Source: Siderastrea radians
Lineage: Eukaryota > Cnidaria > Anthozoa > Scleractinia > Rhizangiidae
Assembly (NCBI GenBank): GCA_964017195.1
Contig: OZ024891.1
Coordinates: 8,491,682 to 8,555,681 of the forward strand
Length of the DNA: 64,000 bases
Direction: 5' to 3'
This document shows, one piece after another, positions 39,601-47,900 of this stretch; the first letter of the stretch is position 1; each line of letters opens with the position of its first letter. Under the pieces are notes generated by a model. It was not told the origin of the DNA, did no database searches, and was given only the letters and a program-made list of their open reading frames with translations. The translations under genes were made by a program, and so were the position numbers.

Positions 39601-42600
39601 CATTAGCTCGCGCAAGGGCTAACGTAAGGACATAATAGTAAAGTCAGTAACATACTTTTGGTAGTTCTGATGAAGCGAAGGAAAGAAGAAAGCGAAAGCT
39701 GAGTATTGGTTGGTAGCAGTGACGAATTCATTGCAATTCACGTGTGTCATAGAACTCAGCTTCTGCTTGACAGATCGATGCTAATAGTCGTGAGGCAGGT
39801 CCCTATATCACTAACGATCAGTCCGTAATCGACTGAGACCGCGATCCTCTGAATTTACGTTGCTAGGTAACGTGACTAGATCCTAGCTAGAAATAAGATC
39901 ACGTGACAATTTCTTGTTGTGAATTGGGTTCCACCTTTACTGGTTCTTTACTGCTGCGCGTAAATATTCCTGCCACCATTTCTTGTTACCAGTTTCCAGA
40001 TAATGAATGTATAAATAAATACGAACCAGCACTGTTGCATGCACTTAAAGAGGCGTAAGTACAGACGAACGTGTGGAACAAACCGCACACAAAAAGCAAA
40101 TGGTTTCCTTTTTAAGTCGTATTGACATGACGTGGTGCAGAGATAAACGCGTCATAAAAGGACACATATAACCGTCCGTGAATCACGCGCGTCTGTTCTT
40201 GTGAACTGATTTTATAATATTGATTATTACATTTTAAAAGAAAAGCTATTTCAGTTGAATTTTAAAGTGACTTAAAATTTCAGATTAGTGCTTATATTAT
40301 TGTAAATTAACAATTCTGTATGCTGTTCGTGTTATTCATTTGTAAATAACAGAAAAAAGATGGTAGTTAAAAGAAAAAGAGCTTCTTATTTGATGAAAAT
40401 ATTTTGTTACAGAGTATAAAATCTAATAAGGTATAACAGGAAAGATGTAGGTAATTTCAGTAGAAAACAAATTCAAGGTGATGGAAATTATTATTAGAGA
40501 CCAATAAAGCTGCTTAAATAGATATTTCTTGTTGTGGAATTATGCTACTTTGCCAGAGTCGAGGGAAGCAAAACCGTTCTTATATGGATGGGAGCAGCAT
40601 GTGGAAATGAGAGGGCTAGTCTCAGTAGGCGGAAGTGCCAAACGTAATCGCCTAAATTTCTTCAATTACAAATAATGGTTTGTACCGTCGTCTGAACTGT
40701 TTCAATCAAGGATACATTGGGGATGTCCAGCCGCCAGAGAAACCACGCACATGTAGCTTCTGAAACCCTTATGTAATCATTCTAATGCTTGATATTTCTT
40801 TTAGAATACACTTAACCATAGTCAGCTATCTTTTGTGAAAAAAGGATGTAACTTGTCATTCATCGTAAAGATTTTAATTCTTCTTAACCTTGCTGTATAA
40901 CGTGCATTAACCATAACAGATATGACGAGCGAGACAACATTCTTCTTTTTTCCAAGAAATAACCAGAATAAACAGAAACGTGAATAACGTAACGCTTGTG
41001 AGAACAATCTCATTTAGGCTCTAACAAGCTTGATTAACATGATAGTATTAATAAACATGAACTTAAAGATGATCAGAGATGATAGGTGAATTCAATGCTG
41101 CTATCAAAAATTAAGGTAAGACAAATAAGACATCAATAGATGTCTGTTAACATAAAAATGATAATGGTATATCAAGTTACACCTTGGGATAATTTGCCAA
41201 TCAAAAGTGAACTTATGCCAAATGTCATAAGTGTGGCTTGCTCGCCATGGAGTGGAACACACCAAAACTTTTTTTGTAGTACATTGCTGTCATATAGCAC
41301 CACAAAAACCTGTTGGGTTGCTGAACTGTTAGCTGTGATTTCTCGAGTTTTACTTTGACCATCGAACACTACATTTAATGTCAACCTAGATATTCCTAGA
41401 AGACAGTTTCCAAAGACAGTTCTCCACTGCAATCTTAAAGATGTCTGATTTTTATTTGGTACTTGTTATTTTGTTTTTTGTTTTCCTTCATTTAAATCGT
41501 TTTTATGCTTTCCCTTTTTCAACAGGAAATGCTTAAGACAACACCTACACGTCGTGGTACTACTACGTAAGTGGACATTGTTTATAGCTGCACTTTTTGT
41601 ACCTCCTTCACTCCGAGTCTCTCGGAGGCTTGACGGTCAAGCCTTGGTATAACTAAAGTGATTCTGAATTTTGAGTCCATGAAACCCTAAAACTTGAACA
41701 CTAAAATAGCAGCCTTTGAGCAGTCAGGAAAATACCTTATTTTCTCAATTAAACGCCCCCGGCGTTTATTTCAAACTTGGCATGGTGGACCCGGCATTTG
41801 TTTGAATCAGCAGTTTATTTGGGCCCGTCATTTTTTGAGAAAGATTTATTATTTGTTTTCCTTGGCAGCCGTGTATTTTTCCCCTACACGACAAATAAAC
41901 GTCTGAGGGGCTTATTTCCAATTCCCACTTAGATACTCGACGTTTATTCAGGGTCCGGCGTTTAATCGAGAAAATACGGTACACATTTTTCTCCGAGGAC
42001 TACCCTGATCTGGATTCGTCATCAGATTTATGGAATTTTTCGGTGCCCTTCCTCAGACGCAAGTAGCGGCTGACATTTACCAGCAATAATATTCTTTGAA
42101 TGATTAATTATGTTGTCAGTGTTGTTTTACGCCTAAGCATGGGCATATGAAATGAACGCCTATGCGTAGAGCGGCCCCACGTTGTTTAATAGCGTATGAG
42201 GATAGGCCCAACAAGTACTATTCTGATGACGCTCCCTCCTCAGATCTTGAAAGTGTCTCTGATTTGTTGAAAATAAACATGTATCAATTAAAAAGCGGTA
42301 CCAGCCAGGGCAGCGTCTTTAGTCGGATTACTGTTATGGCTTCTTAATGACATTGTATTGTTCGGTGGCCGACAGAGGAATTACGTTTTTGATTCTTTTT
42401 TGTTTGCTTTTTGTTTGTTTGTTTGTTTGTTTGTTTGTTTGTTTTTTATTAGCGTTACCTTCCCAGTAGTGAAGCAAATAAGCCACCAGAAACCTTGTTA
42501 GGATACAGTGAGAAACCCTAATCAATAAGGCCTTGTAAATGGTGCCTTTCCCAATTAATGATCGTTGTGCGTGTTAGTACGGTTATTAAGTCGTGTTCTC

Positions 42601-42811
42601 ATACACCAAACTTTGGCAGTTCGCTCATTTCGATGGCGGTTACACTAAATCTCACAGACTAGCAGCCTTTTTTTCTGAATGTGTTATTAATAAGGCTTGT
42701 TTCTGTTTGTCATTCAGGAGCATTGTGCAATCCACCAAGAAACGCACTGCCCAGCAAGTGAAGAAATGCAACGGAGCCAAAAAGAAAAGGAAAGACAGTA
42801 GTAGTAGTAGT

Positions 42812-42847
<36 letters not shown>

Positions 42848-42982
42848 TCCTCTTCCAGCTCTACCTCAGGAGAGAGTGAAAAGAAACAAAAGAAATATGT
42901 GGACAAAATTAAAGGAAAACCGCGCGGGAAGCAGTCGGTGGTTCGCCAGCTTCCCGCCATTCCTCGCGAAACTTCGACATAA
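12957..42982 (+). CDS. KIAA1549/KIAA1549L (UPF0606)-like giant mucin-type membrane protein, 24 exons
   Basis: Exons: 12957-13203, 15986-19195, 19695-20590, 20983-21135, 21716-21893, 22408-23192, 24373-24519, 24976-28284, 28690-28848, 29818-30006, 30828-30925, 31893-32142, 32404-32619, 33461-33556, 34482-34625, 35165-35208, 35554-35749, 36900-37022, 37269-37358, 37817-37946, 38501-38913, 39216-39623, 41526-41566 (or 39993-40054), 42718-42982. All phases agree, giving about 3,928 residues. The N-terminus has a signal peptide (hydrophobic core about residues 20-39, ending VAGQ). A Ser/Thr-rich ectodomain of nearly 3,000 residues follows, with three copies of a folded module of about 110 residues. 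One transmembrane helix lies near 3051-3070 (PAIIVPVVVVLFLI, then ARRKRK). The cytoplasmic tail of about 860 residues has Lys/Glu-rich helical exons, poly-Ser runs and Tyr/Pro-rich exons (EDEHIYEEP, YFDDEQPYEDME). Ectodomain, membrane-proximal module and large conserved tail fit the KIAA1549 family from memory of its architecture; no search was run. The molecular function of the family is poorly known. Alternative: a lineage-specific adhesion mucin. Confidence 0.75.
15659..15789. repeat. Palindromic MITE, copy 1 (intron 1)
   Basis: Arms of about 50 bp, GTTGTAGTTCAATTTTATCC onward and its complement ending CTACGAC, flank a spacer of about 29 bp. A sister copy lies at 31722-31851. Confidence 0.8.
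18412..19017 (+). repeat. Coding tandem repeat, about 31 residues x 6-7
   Basis: Within exon 2 the protein repeats a unit of about 31 residues (93 nt), each with a core like TSxYSLxSPLxSSNASS. The units are recognisable but diverged. This is a mucin-style repeat block with many potential O- and N-glycosylation sites. Confidence 0.7.
19796..20440 (+). repeat. Coding tandem repeat, about 39 residues x 5-6
   Basis: Exon 3 encodes units like PVVTSSYVVxSSSxxPT followed by NVSATxSLQ and PSSG, repeated five to six times up to the start of the first folded module. The same unit recurs in exon 6 (about 22795-23010), just before the second module. Confidence 0.7.
20445..21745 (+). other. Ectodomain module, copy 1 (exons 3-4-5)
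   Basis: The end of exon 3 encodes GIYVRFGISVSLNQSVK, exon 4 (51 codons) encodes IINIQRSPDSN through AVGYK, and exon 5 begins VVDKLAIVQV. Both internal introns are phase 0. It aligns with copy 2 (exons 6-7-8) residue for residue over most of its length, and more distantly with copy 3 (exons 8-9-10). Confidence 0.8.
23030..25010 (+). other. Ectodomain module, copy 2 (exons 6-7-8)
   Basis: The end of exon 6 encodes GIYIRFGISVPLNQSVK, exon 7 (49 codons) encodes IIERSPDSN through AVGYE, and exon 8 begins VVLDPVIVFL. Borders are phase 0, as in copy 1. High similarity at protein and DNA level points to a tandem duplication of the three-exon block. Confidence 0.8.
24030..24100. repeat. Short hairpin element (intron 6)
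   Basis: TTATTCACCGAAGTGGAGGT and its complement form near-perfect arms of about 25 bp around a 17 bp loop. This is a typical small foldback element. Confidence 0.7.
28335..28425 (-). repeat. Decayed tRNA-like sequence (possible SINE head)
   Basis: On the minus strand TAGCTCGGTGGTTAGAAC resembles a tRNA A box (pol III). The downstream B box is degenerate and the cloverleaf is not convincing. It is probably a SINE remnant in intron 8. Confidence 0.35.
28958..29170 (-). repeat. MITE-like element, copy 2 (intron 9)
   Basis: This is the reverse-orientation relative of 10301-10506. It starts TTAACCTTTAAGCCCT and ends AGGGCTTAAAGGGTCAA, so the terminal inverted repeats are better preserved here. 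Confidence 0.6.
30096..30600. repeat. Probable interspersed repeat fragment (intron 10)
   Basis: The stretch starts TTAACCCTATTCAGACCGGG, has a G-run, CGCC-containing core and two TGACGTCA-like sites, and no coding potential. It looks like a non-autonomous element. The exact borders are not defined. Confidence 0.3.
31041..31343 (+). repeat. Compound microsatellite (TTTA)n, (GTCA)n, (ATTC)n
   Basis: A TTTA run (31042-31068) is followed, after a short AT-rich interval, by about nine GTCA units (31241-31276) running directly into about sixteen ATTC units (to 31343). It lies in intron 11. Confidence 0.9.
31722..31851. repeat. Palindromic MITE, copy 2 (intron 11)
   Basis: Same family as 15659-15789: arms TGTTATAGTTCAATTTTATC onward and its complement ending CTACAACA. 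The right arm is slightly more decayed. Confidence 0.8.
33657..33828 (+). repeat. Degenerate minisatellite, about 28-30 bp x 5-6 (intron 14)
   Basis: Successive units start CGCGGGAAA and carry AACTTGTG or a variant before the next CGCGGG. The ORFs across it come from the repeat and are not genes. Confidence 0.6.
34186..34253 (+). repeat. Direct repeat copy 1 (intron 14)
   Basis: AATTGATGATTATAGT followed by a GCGC-containing segment and CGACAGACCA recurs in the same orientation at 34813-34876 with about seven mismatches. The two copies lie on either side of exon 15. Confidence 0.65.
34813..34876 (+). repeat. Direct repeat copy 2 (intron 15)
   Basis: Partner of 34186-34253. It lies directly before the tRNA-derived SINE. 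Confidence 0.65.
34889..35115 (-). repeat. tRNA-derived SINE
   Basis: Read on the minus strand, 35115 to about 35038 is tRNA-like, with an A box (GTGGCCGAGTGG) and a B box (GGTTCGAATCC). It is followed by a non-tRNA body with CGGCAGTCCCGAG and a CCAACTGGCTTGCCTC... self-complementary stretch. The acceptor stem does not pair and a body follows, so this is a retroposon rather than a tRNA gene. Confidence 0.75.
35481..35545 (+). repeat. (TTTTG)n / (TTTG)n microsatellite
   Basis: T-rich simple repeat forming the pyrimidine-rich tract before the acceptor of exon 17. Confidence 0.8.
35879..36518. repeat. Nested inverted-repeat complex (three hairpins)
   Basis: The outer arms 35879-35982 and 36414-36518 are nearly complementary over about 100 bp and include GCCGAAACGTTGG. 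Inside lie two separate hairpins: 35987-36165 (arms of about 48 bp, AGGAAGTTAAACTAGACAAA type) and 36174-36415 (arms of about 45 bp, GGGGCCCGTTTCTCGAAAG type). The arrangement fits one palindromic element hit by two others, or a composite. It lies in intron 17. Confidence 0.85.
36566..36692 (+). repeat. (AATC)n/(GTCA)n microsatellite
   Basis: A mixed tetranucleotide run of CAAT and GTCA units lies just after the nested hairpins. Confidence 0.85.
37680..37716 (+). repeat. (CATC)n microsatellite
   Basis: About nine CATC units in intron 19. Confidence 0.9.
38432..38461 (+). repeat. (AAAC)n microsatellite
   Basis: Run of AAAC units in intron 20. Confidence 0.8.
39993..40054 (+). other. Candidate alternative exon A (62 nt)
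   Basis: A ttgttaccag acceptor and a GTAAGT donor delimit 62 nt, open in phase 0 and leaving in phase 2 (FPDNECINKYEPALLHALKE plus a split Ala codon). It can be spliced between 39623 and 42718 with an open frame, but not together with the 41526-41566 exon. If unspliced, a TAA follows at once, so it could also serve as an alternative terminal exon. Confidence 0.45.
41526..41566 (+). other. Candidate alternative exon B (41 nt)
   Basis: A tttcaacag acceptor and a GTAAGT donor delimit 41 nt encoding EMLKTTPTRRGTTT plus a split codon, phase 0 in and phase 2 out. It restores the frame between exon 39216-39623 and the last exon. It has the same phase class as exon A. Confidence 0.6.
41733..41981. 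repeat. MITE with terminal inverted repeats
   Basis: It starts TACCTTATTTTCTCAATTAA and ends with the near-complement (TTTAATCGAGAAAATACGGTA), about 249 bp. GTTTATT motifs occur in both orientations inside. It lies in the last intron of the KIAA1549-like gene. Confidence 0.75.
42405..42445 (+). repeat. (GTTT)n microsatellite
   Basis: About nine GTTT units in the last intron. Confidence 0.9.
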
Positions 42983-43102
42983 GATTTAGATAAAATGACA
43001 GGTGACATGAGAGAATATATTATATACCATAATAATAATTTAAATGAAAACTAGTTACTAAAATTATTTATTACGCATCTCGGTGTACATAACAAGTGTT
43101 TT

Positions 43103-43108
43103 AATAAA
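43103..43108 (+). promoter_or_regulatory. Candidate polyadenylation signal, KIAA1549-like gene
   Basis: AATAAA lies 120 bp after the TAA stop at 42980-42982. A second AATAAA occurs at 43239-43244. Confidence 0.4.
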
Positions 43109-43766
43109 CCTGTCGTCAGATTATCGTTGGATGCTAATCGAAATGATAGTTCTGTACCCTTGTAAAAATTAAGGCCTAACGAAAACAAAATAACAAAGGT
43201 AACAGCCAATCCTTGATATTAACCTGTGCGCCGACTAAAATAAAATTCATTCATCTTAGTGCTATGTGCTGCGGTTACATACACGTTTCTACAAAGGTGA
43301 TAGCGGTGACCTAATCATCACAAGTACAAACCCAACGAACGTTTCGAACCATTGTGCTTTACCAAAACTCCTGAAAAATAAGTGTTGTCTTGTTTCGGCC
43401 AAGACATATGCACATTGAAATCTGCGAGACAGATCTGGTGAAAGTACGCCTTAAAACAACGAAAAATGACTTGTCGGACAGAAAATTTTAGCCCAATGAA
43501 TAAAGCGTGCTGTCTCTAATTTTAAGTGAGCCTCTGATTGGCTGTTGTGCTGTTGGAATACGAAACTACTAGGTAAAACATCTCGTTGTCATGGGCGCCT
43601 CTTCCGATCTGTTTGACTTAGCCATGGATATTTACCGCAGTGTATTTACCTCGGCAAAGTGCAGGTATACGCAGAAATAGATTTTAACCGGTGGTAAACG
43701 CCTTTTGGGTGGCAGTGAAAAGGCCCAATTAACCGGCAGGTATTCTGTTCTCCCTTACGCCAAGAA

Positions 43767-43906
43767 ATAAGCCATTTCCGAGTTGTCTTGTACCTCTTTT
43801 TCAAAGCGAGGCTTTCACATGCAGATAAAATCATTTTCATATGAAAGGTTTTGCACGAAGCCTCGCTTTGAAAAAAAGGCACAAGACAATTCGGAAATGG
43901 CCTATT
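43767..43906. repeat. Palindromic MITE
   Basis: Arms of about 47 bp, GCCATTTCCGAGTTGTCTTG onward and its near-complement, flank about 43 bp. The inner part AAGCGAGGCTT pairs with AAGCCTCGCTT. Confidence 0.8.
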
Positions 43907-44436
43907 GACAGTCCACCTAGGTACTCGTATGAATACAATCACAAGGTCGTAGTAAATTAACCGAAGGAATAGCAGTAGTGTCAGCTATTGGTCCGAAGAC
44001 AGTACATATATAAAATGATGACAGACGAAATGATGCAAGTGCTAGTTTAATGTAATACCAAAGAATGATGTACACGCGCTGATGTATACCTAATACCATT
44101 TGCAAACATGATTGAGATTGAAAAGGCAAAAGGCAAAGAAAAGAGATTACAACTGTGTTCTACGAGACATAACAAATGTCTTCTAAATGCTACATGAACG
44201 GTCAAAACTATCTTTATCTTAATCCCGTAACTTTTTTTAAGTTGAGGTTTTTGCCCGAGTATTCACTCCGCTGCCACATCTGTGGAAATAATTTTTTTTT
44301 TTGACGTGAACAAATAGGACGCTATCCAACTATGAAGGCAACGTTCCTAGACAAAAGGTTTTGAAAGACTGAGCAGACTAATAAGAATTTTAAGAAAAAG
44401 CTAAGGACAACACTTTTGATTTTCAAACAAGAAATA

Positions 44437-44583
44437 TTTCGAACGTGCTACGATCATCGTCAGTTGCGAGTAAAGTTATATAGGATTTGAATTAATAATT
44501 TATTACTACGCGCCTCTATTATCAATTCAAATCCTATATAACTTTACTCGCAACTGACGATGATCGTCGTAGCACGATCGAAA
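44437..44583. repeat. Palindromic MITE
   Basis: Arms of about 58 bp, TCGTCAGTTGCGAGTAAAG type, flank a 30 bp loop. The arms are almost perfect, so this is a young copy. Confidence 0.8.
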
Positions 44584-44924
44584 CATGTCGTGTTCGAAAA
44601 ACAAAGGTTATAAGTGAAACTGACTGCACGTGCGCTTTACGTTGTGGTACATTTCTTTGGCGTCCCCTGCAAAACAATAACGTAAAAAGACCTAACTTTG
44701 GGTTTTATGGAAAACGTGAACACATAACGGTGCATTTTCCCAGCGAAGTCAGCTCCTGGATAGTCTTAAGTCGGCCACAGTAGGCGATTACAAAGGTCGC
44801 GAAATACTAAAAATAACGAATTGTTTGTTTGTTTTGTTGTTGTTGTTGTTGTTGTTTGCGATGGTAAACCTATATATTCAAAGAAGTTACGGGATTTTTA
44901 GGAAGAGCGTATTTTTCCAGTTCT

Positions 44925-47900
44925 TCAGTCTTCGGGCATCTTCTGCTTCATGTTTTTCCACTGCATTGGAGTGAAGACGCTTTGGCCTTTTATTTTTGAA
45001 GCGAACCAATCCCCAAAGACCCAACCCCTCCAGACTTGGGCGGCACCCCCCGATCGTCCGCAGCACAGCACCATGAATATACTCTCTGAAATGCAAAACA
45101 AATAAAGTGTCGTTGAATAAAAATCAGAGGCGCCTTGGAGCCTAGTCTGTTCTAGGGGTGTGAGCAAAGACGTTTTCTGTGCGCCCGATGCATGCATACT
45201 ACTGTAATTGCAAAAAAGAGCGCTCGTTTGCTACCCACGTGTAAATGCAGGCAAGCTTGACTTGATAGCTCCTTTCACGTACGGTAGTAATGCACAATAA
45301 ATTTCCCCGCAGCAAACAAAGAAATAGGCTTGAATTAAATTTCCACCAAAATTGTTCGAACTGTCGATTTTAGCGAAATGCTATTCATTTGTTTGCACTG
45401 ACTTTGGACAGTACTGTGCATGTATAAAAGCAAATAAATAACTAAACAAACAAAAATAAGGGGAAACGTACTGTTAACATTGTAAGGCGTCATAGCTTTC
45501 CCTTCGTGCTTCAGCTTCAGCTGGTCAGCCACGTATTTTCCTTGCGTTTCAGCACCGTAGGCAAGTTTGATTTCAGGAAGATCATTGCAGTCACCAATGG
45601 CATACACATCTGGCATGTCTTTGACTTGGAGAAACTCATCAACATTGAGACGACCTAGAGCGTTCATTTTATCTCCTAAAAGACGATGATGAAGAAAAAG
45701 CATGCGTTGAGGACAGTGCTGCATAATACCGAGTATCATTGAAATGGTTACACTTTAGAACTTCTCCCACATACTCAAATGGTCACACTTTGTGGATACA
45801 TCAAAGGAAATCAAAGTGAAAAGCAGAAAAAAATGCCTTGCATAGCTTATAGAGGGTACGTTTTTTTTTTTAAATCGAAATCCAGCTTTGACATTGCACA
45901 GTAAATTAAAGCTTACAGCAGAGCTCTCGTTTAGTAACTGCGTAAGCGTAGTGACCTCAACAGATTGTTCCAGACCCCCGGTTAAGTCGGTATCTCGCCC
46001 GGGTGGATTGACAGGTGGTTGTAATTGTCGGATGTAGATCGCCTCCTTTATGCCTCTCCTAAACCATTCTGGTTCCCTGTCCAGAATTTGCATGTTTCCG
46101 GACTGGAACTGGCGTCCCCGGTGCTCCCTAAAAAGGTGGTTTCAAACCTTTGATGAGGAGGAACTGGACCTCCGATGATTATCGACTCTCGCTTTCAAAC
46201 TTCTTTCAGTTTCGCCAATGTAGTCCATTTCACATTGTATGCCATCAGCCCCCCCCCCCCCCCCCACCTCACATTTGATATAACAAACTTATATCGCACA
46301 GTGTGCTTACACAGTGGCTTCACGCACTAAAGAAAAGCTCTGCTGTAAGCTTCAATTTACTGTGGAATTTTCAAAGTAGGGTTTTATTTAGGCAGTCTTT
46401 AAACGAAGTATTTTTATAGGTTAAGTAAGCATAATTTAATCTTTTATATGATGTATTTTATTTTTATATTGTTATATATATTTTTCTTTTACAGGACCCC
46501 TTTGATAACAGTACGCATGTACTGAAGGGCCATCCTGTTTAAAAATTCGTTATTATTATTATTATTATTATTATTAAGTTAAAATCGTCTGTATTATTAT
46601 CACAAATGCACAGATAAGTATTTACAAGACTAAATCCAGATTATTTAAATCCTGAACAAGTTTTTGCCTTTCCCCATTAAAATCCAAGTACAGTGTGTTG
46701 CCCAGTTTTCGTACACTTTAATTTGTAATCGCTATATCTTTTCGTCTGTGAGACGAAAATGTCTGAATTTTCTATTAAAGATAGCCCATTTACTTACCTT
46801 CAATATATAAAACGATTGGCTGCTTGATCGACGTACGTTCAAAATTATGCCATTTTTCCCGAAACTCCAAAGTTGCCCAGTCTTCGTACACCTGGCCCAG
46901 TTTTCGTACATCGACAAAACAACATTTCTCCACGAAAACGCTCGACGCAAACTGATGTGTCAGCCACCCTGCTGAGTGCTTATCGTGTTTTCTCTTCGGT
47001 TTGTGAATAAATATCGGCTTAGCGACCAATATTTGGCGTACAAAGCAAATGGTTATTCGGGGGGTGGAGGTTTAATCGATCCTGCAGTGTTGATTTTTTG
47101 GTCCCTCACTTTTGGGCGGCTTTTCTTACGCTCAATCCACTGTCTCGTACGTCATTTACTGCCTTGGTAAAGGTAGTTGACAGGTTACTATTCTGCGTAT
47201 TACAACTCTTAAGAAAAGGCCTGTATAAGATTCGACGTTTTCCTTCCGTTTCCGCTGACGCCTTTAGAATAGCAAACTCTTTACTTCCGTTTCCGCTTAC
47301 GCTTGCTTTTCTTACCTACTTTTGTATTAAAATGTTTATTAGAATCGCAACGGAGTGAAAAAATCAGTAAAACCGGTAAGCTAACGATATTTCACGGTGT
47401 ATGTCAACATTCTATGCATAGACATCTACCTTAGTTAATTATTTGACGATTTAGATTGTTTGCGTGGGATTACGTTTATTAAATATTCGTGACCTTTGCG
47501 TGACCTGGATGTAAAGCGTCGCTGTTATACCACAACAAATACATGTACTGTATCGTACTTTGCAAGGATTGTTGTGTAATCTTTGCTGCACTTGCGACCT
47601 ATTAGTTTTCGAACAGTAAAGTTTAAAATTCAGTTCTTTAACTTATGTAAAAATAGGTTTTGAGAAAGGCGCAGCTAAGTGTACGAAAACTGGCACAGTA
47701 GGTCAAAATGTATGCGAAGATTCTCACCGCTAAAATTCAGGAGCAGTTAAATTTAAGCTGGCGTTGAAAGTTTTTCCATTCACTTTCATCTTTTGTCTAT
47801 CATCTGTCCAAAAATCATGAAGTTCCTTGCAAAATTACCAGCAAAACGGGCTATTTGTTCAACTACAATACCTTTACTGTGCAGTGAAAAGTGCAAGTAT

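Larger units (their letters stand above)
42983..44924. other. Convergent intergenic region
   Basis: The 3' ends of the KIAA1549-like gene (+) and the AIFM2-like gene (-) face each other here. The stretch contains two polyadenylation-signal candidates on the plus strand and two hairpin elements (43767-43906 and 44437-44583). A (GTT)n run at 44838-44860 is the only other structure noted. Confidence 0.5.

Noticed and set aside
42162..42347. ORF with a coding-like look (YEDRPNKYYSDD) between the alternative exon and the last exon
   Set aside because: A possible acceptor at 42191 and donor at 42297 would be phase 1 on both sides, which does not fit the phase-2 junction there. It may be an old exon but cannot be supported.
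46732..47029. ORFs in transposon A (mirrored at 55298-55516) as a transposase
   Set aside because: They are too short, differ between copies, and show no DDE-type motif.
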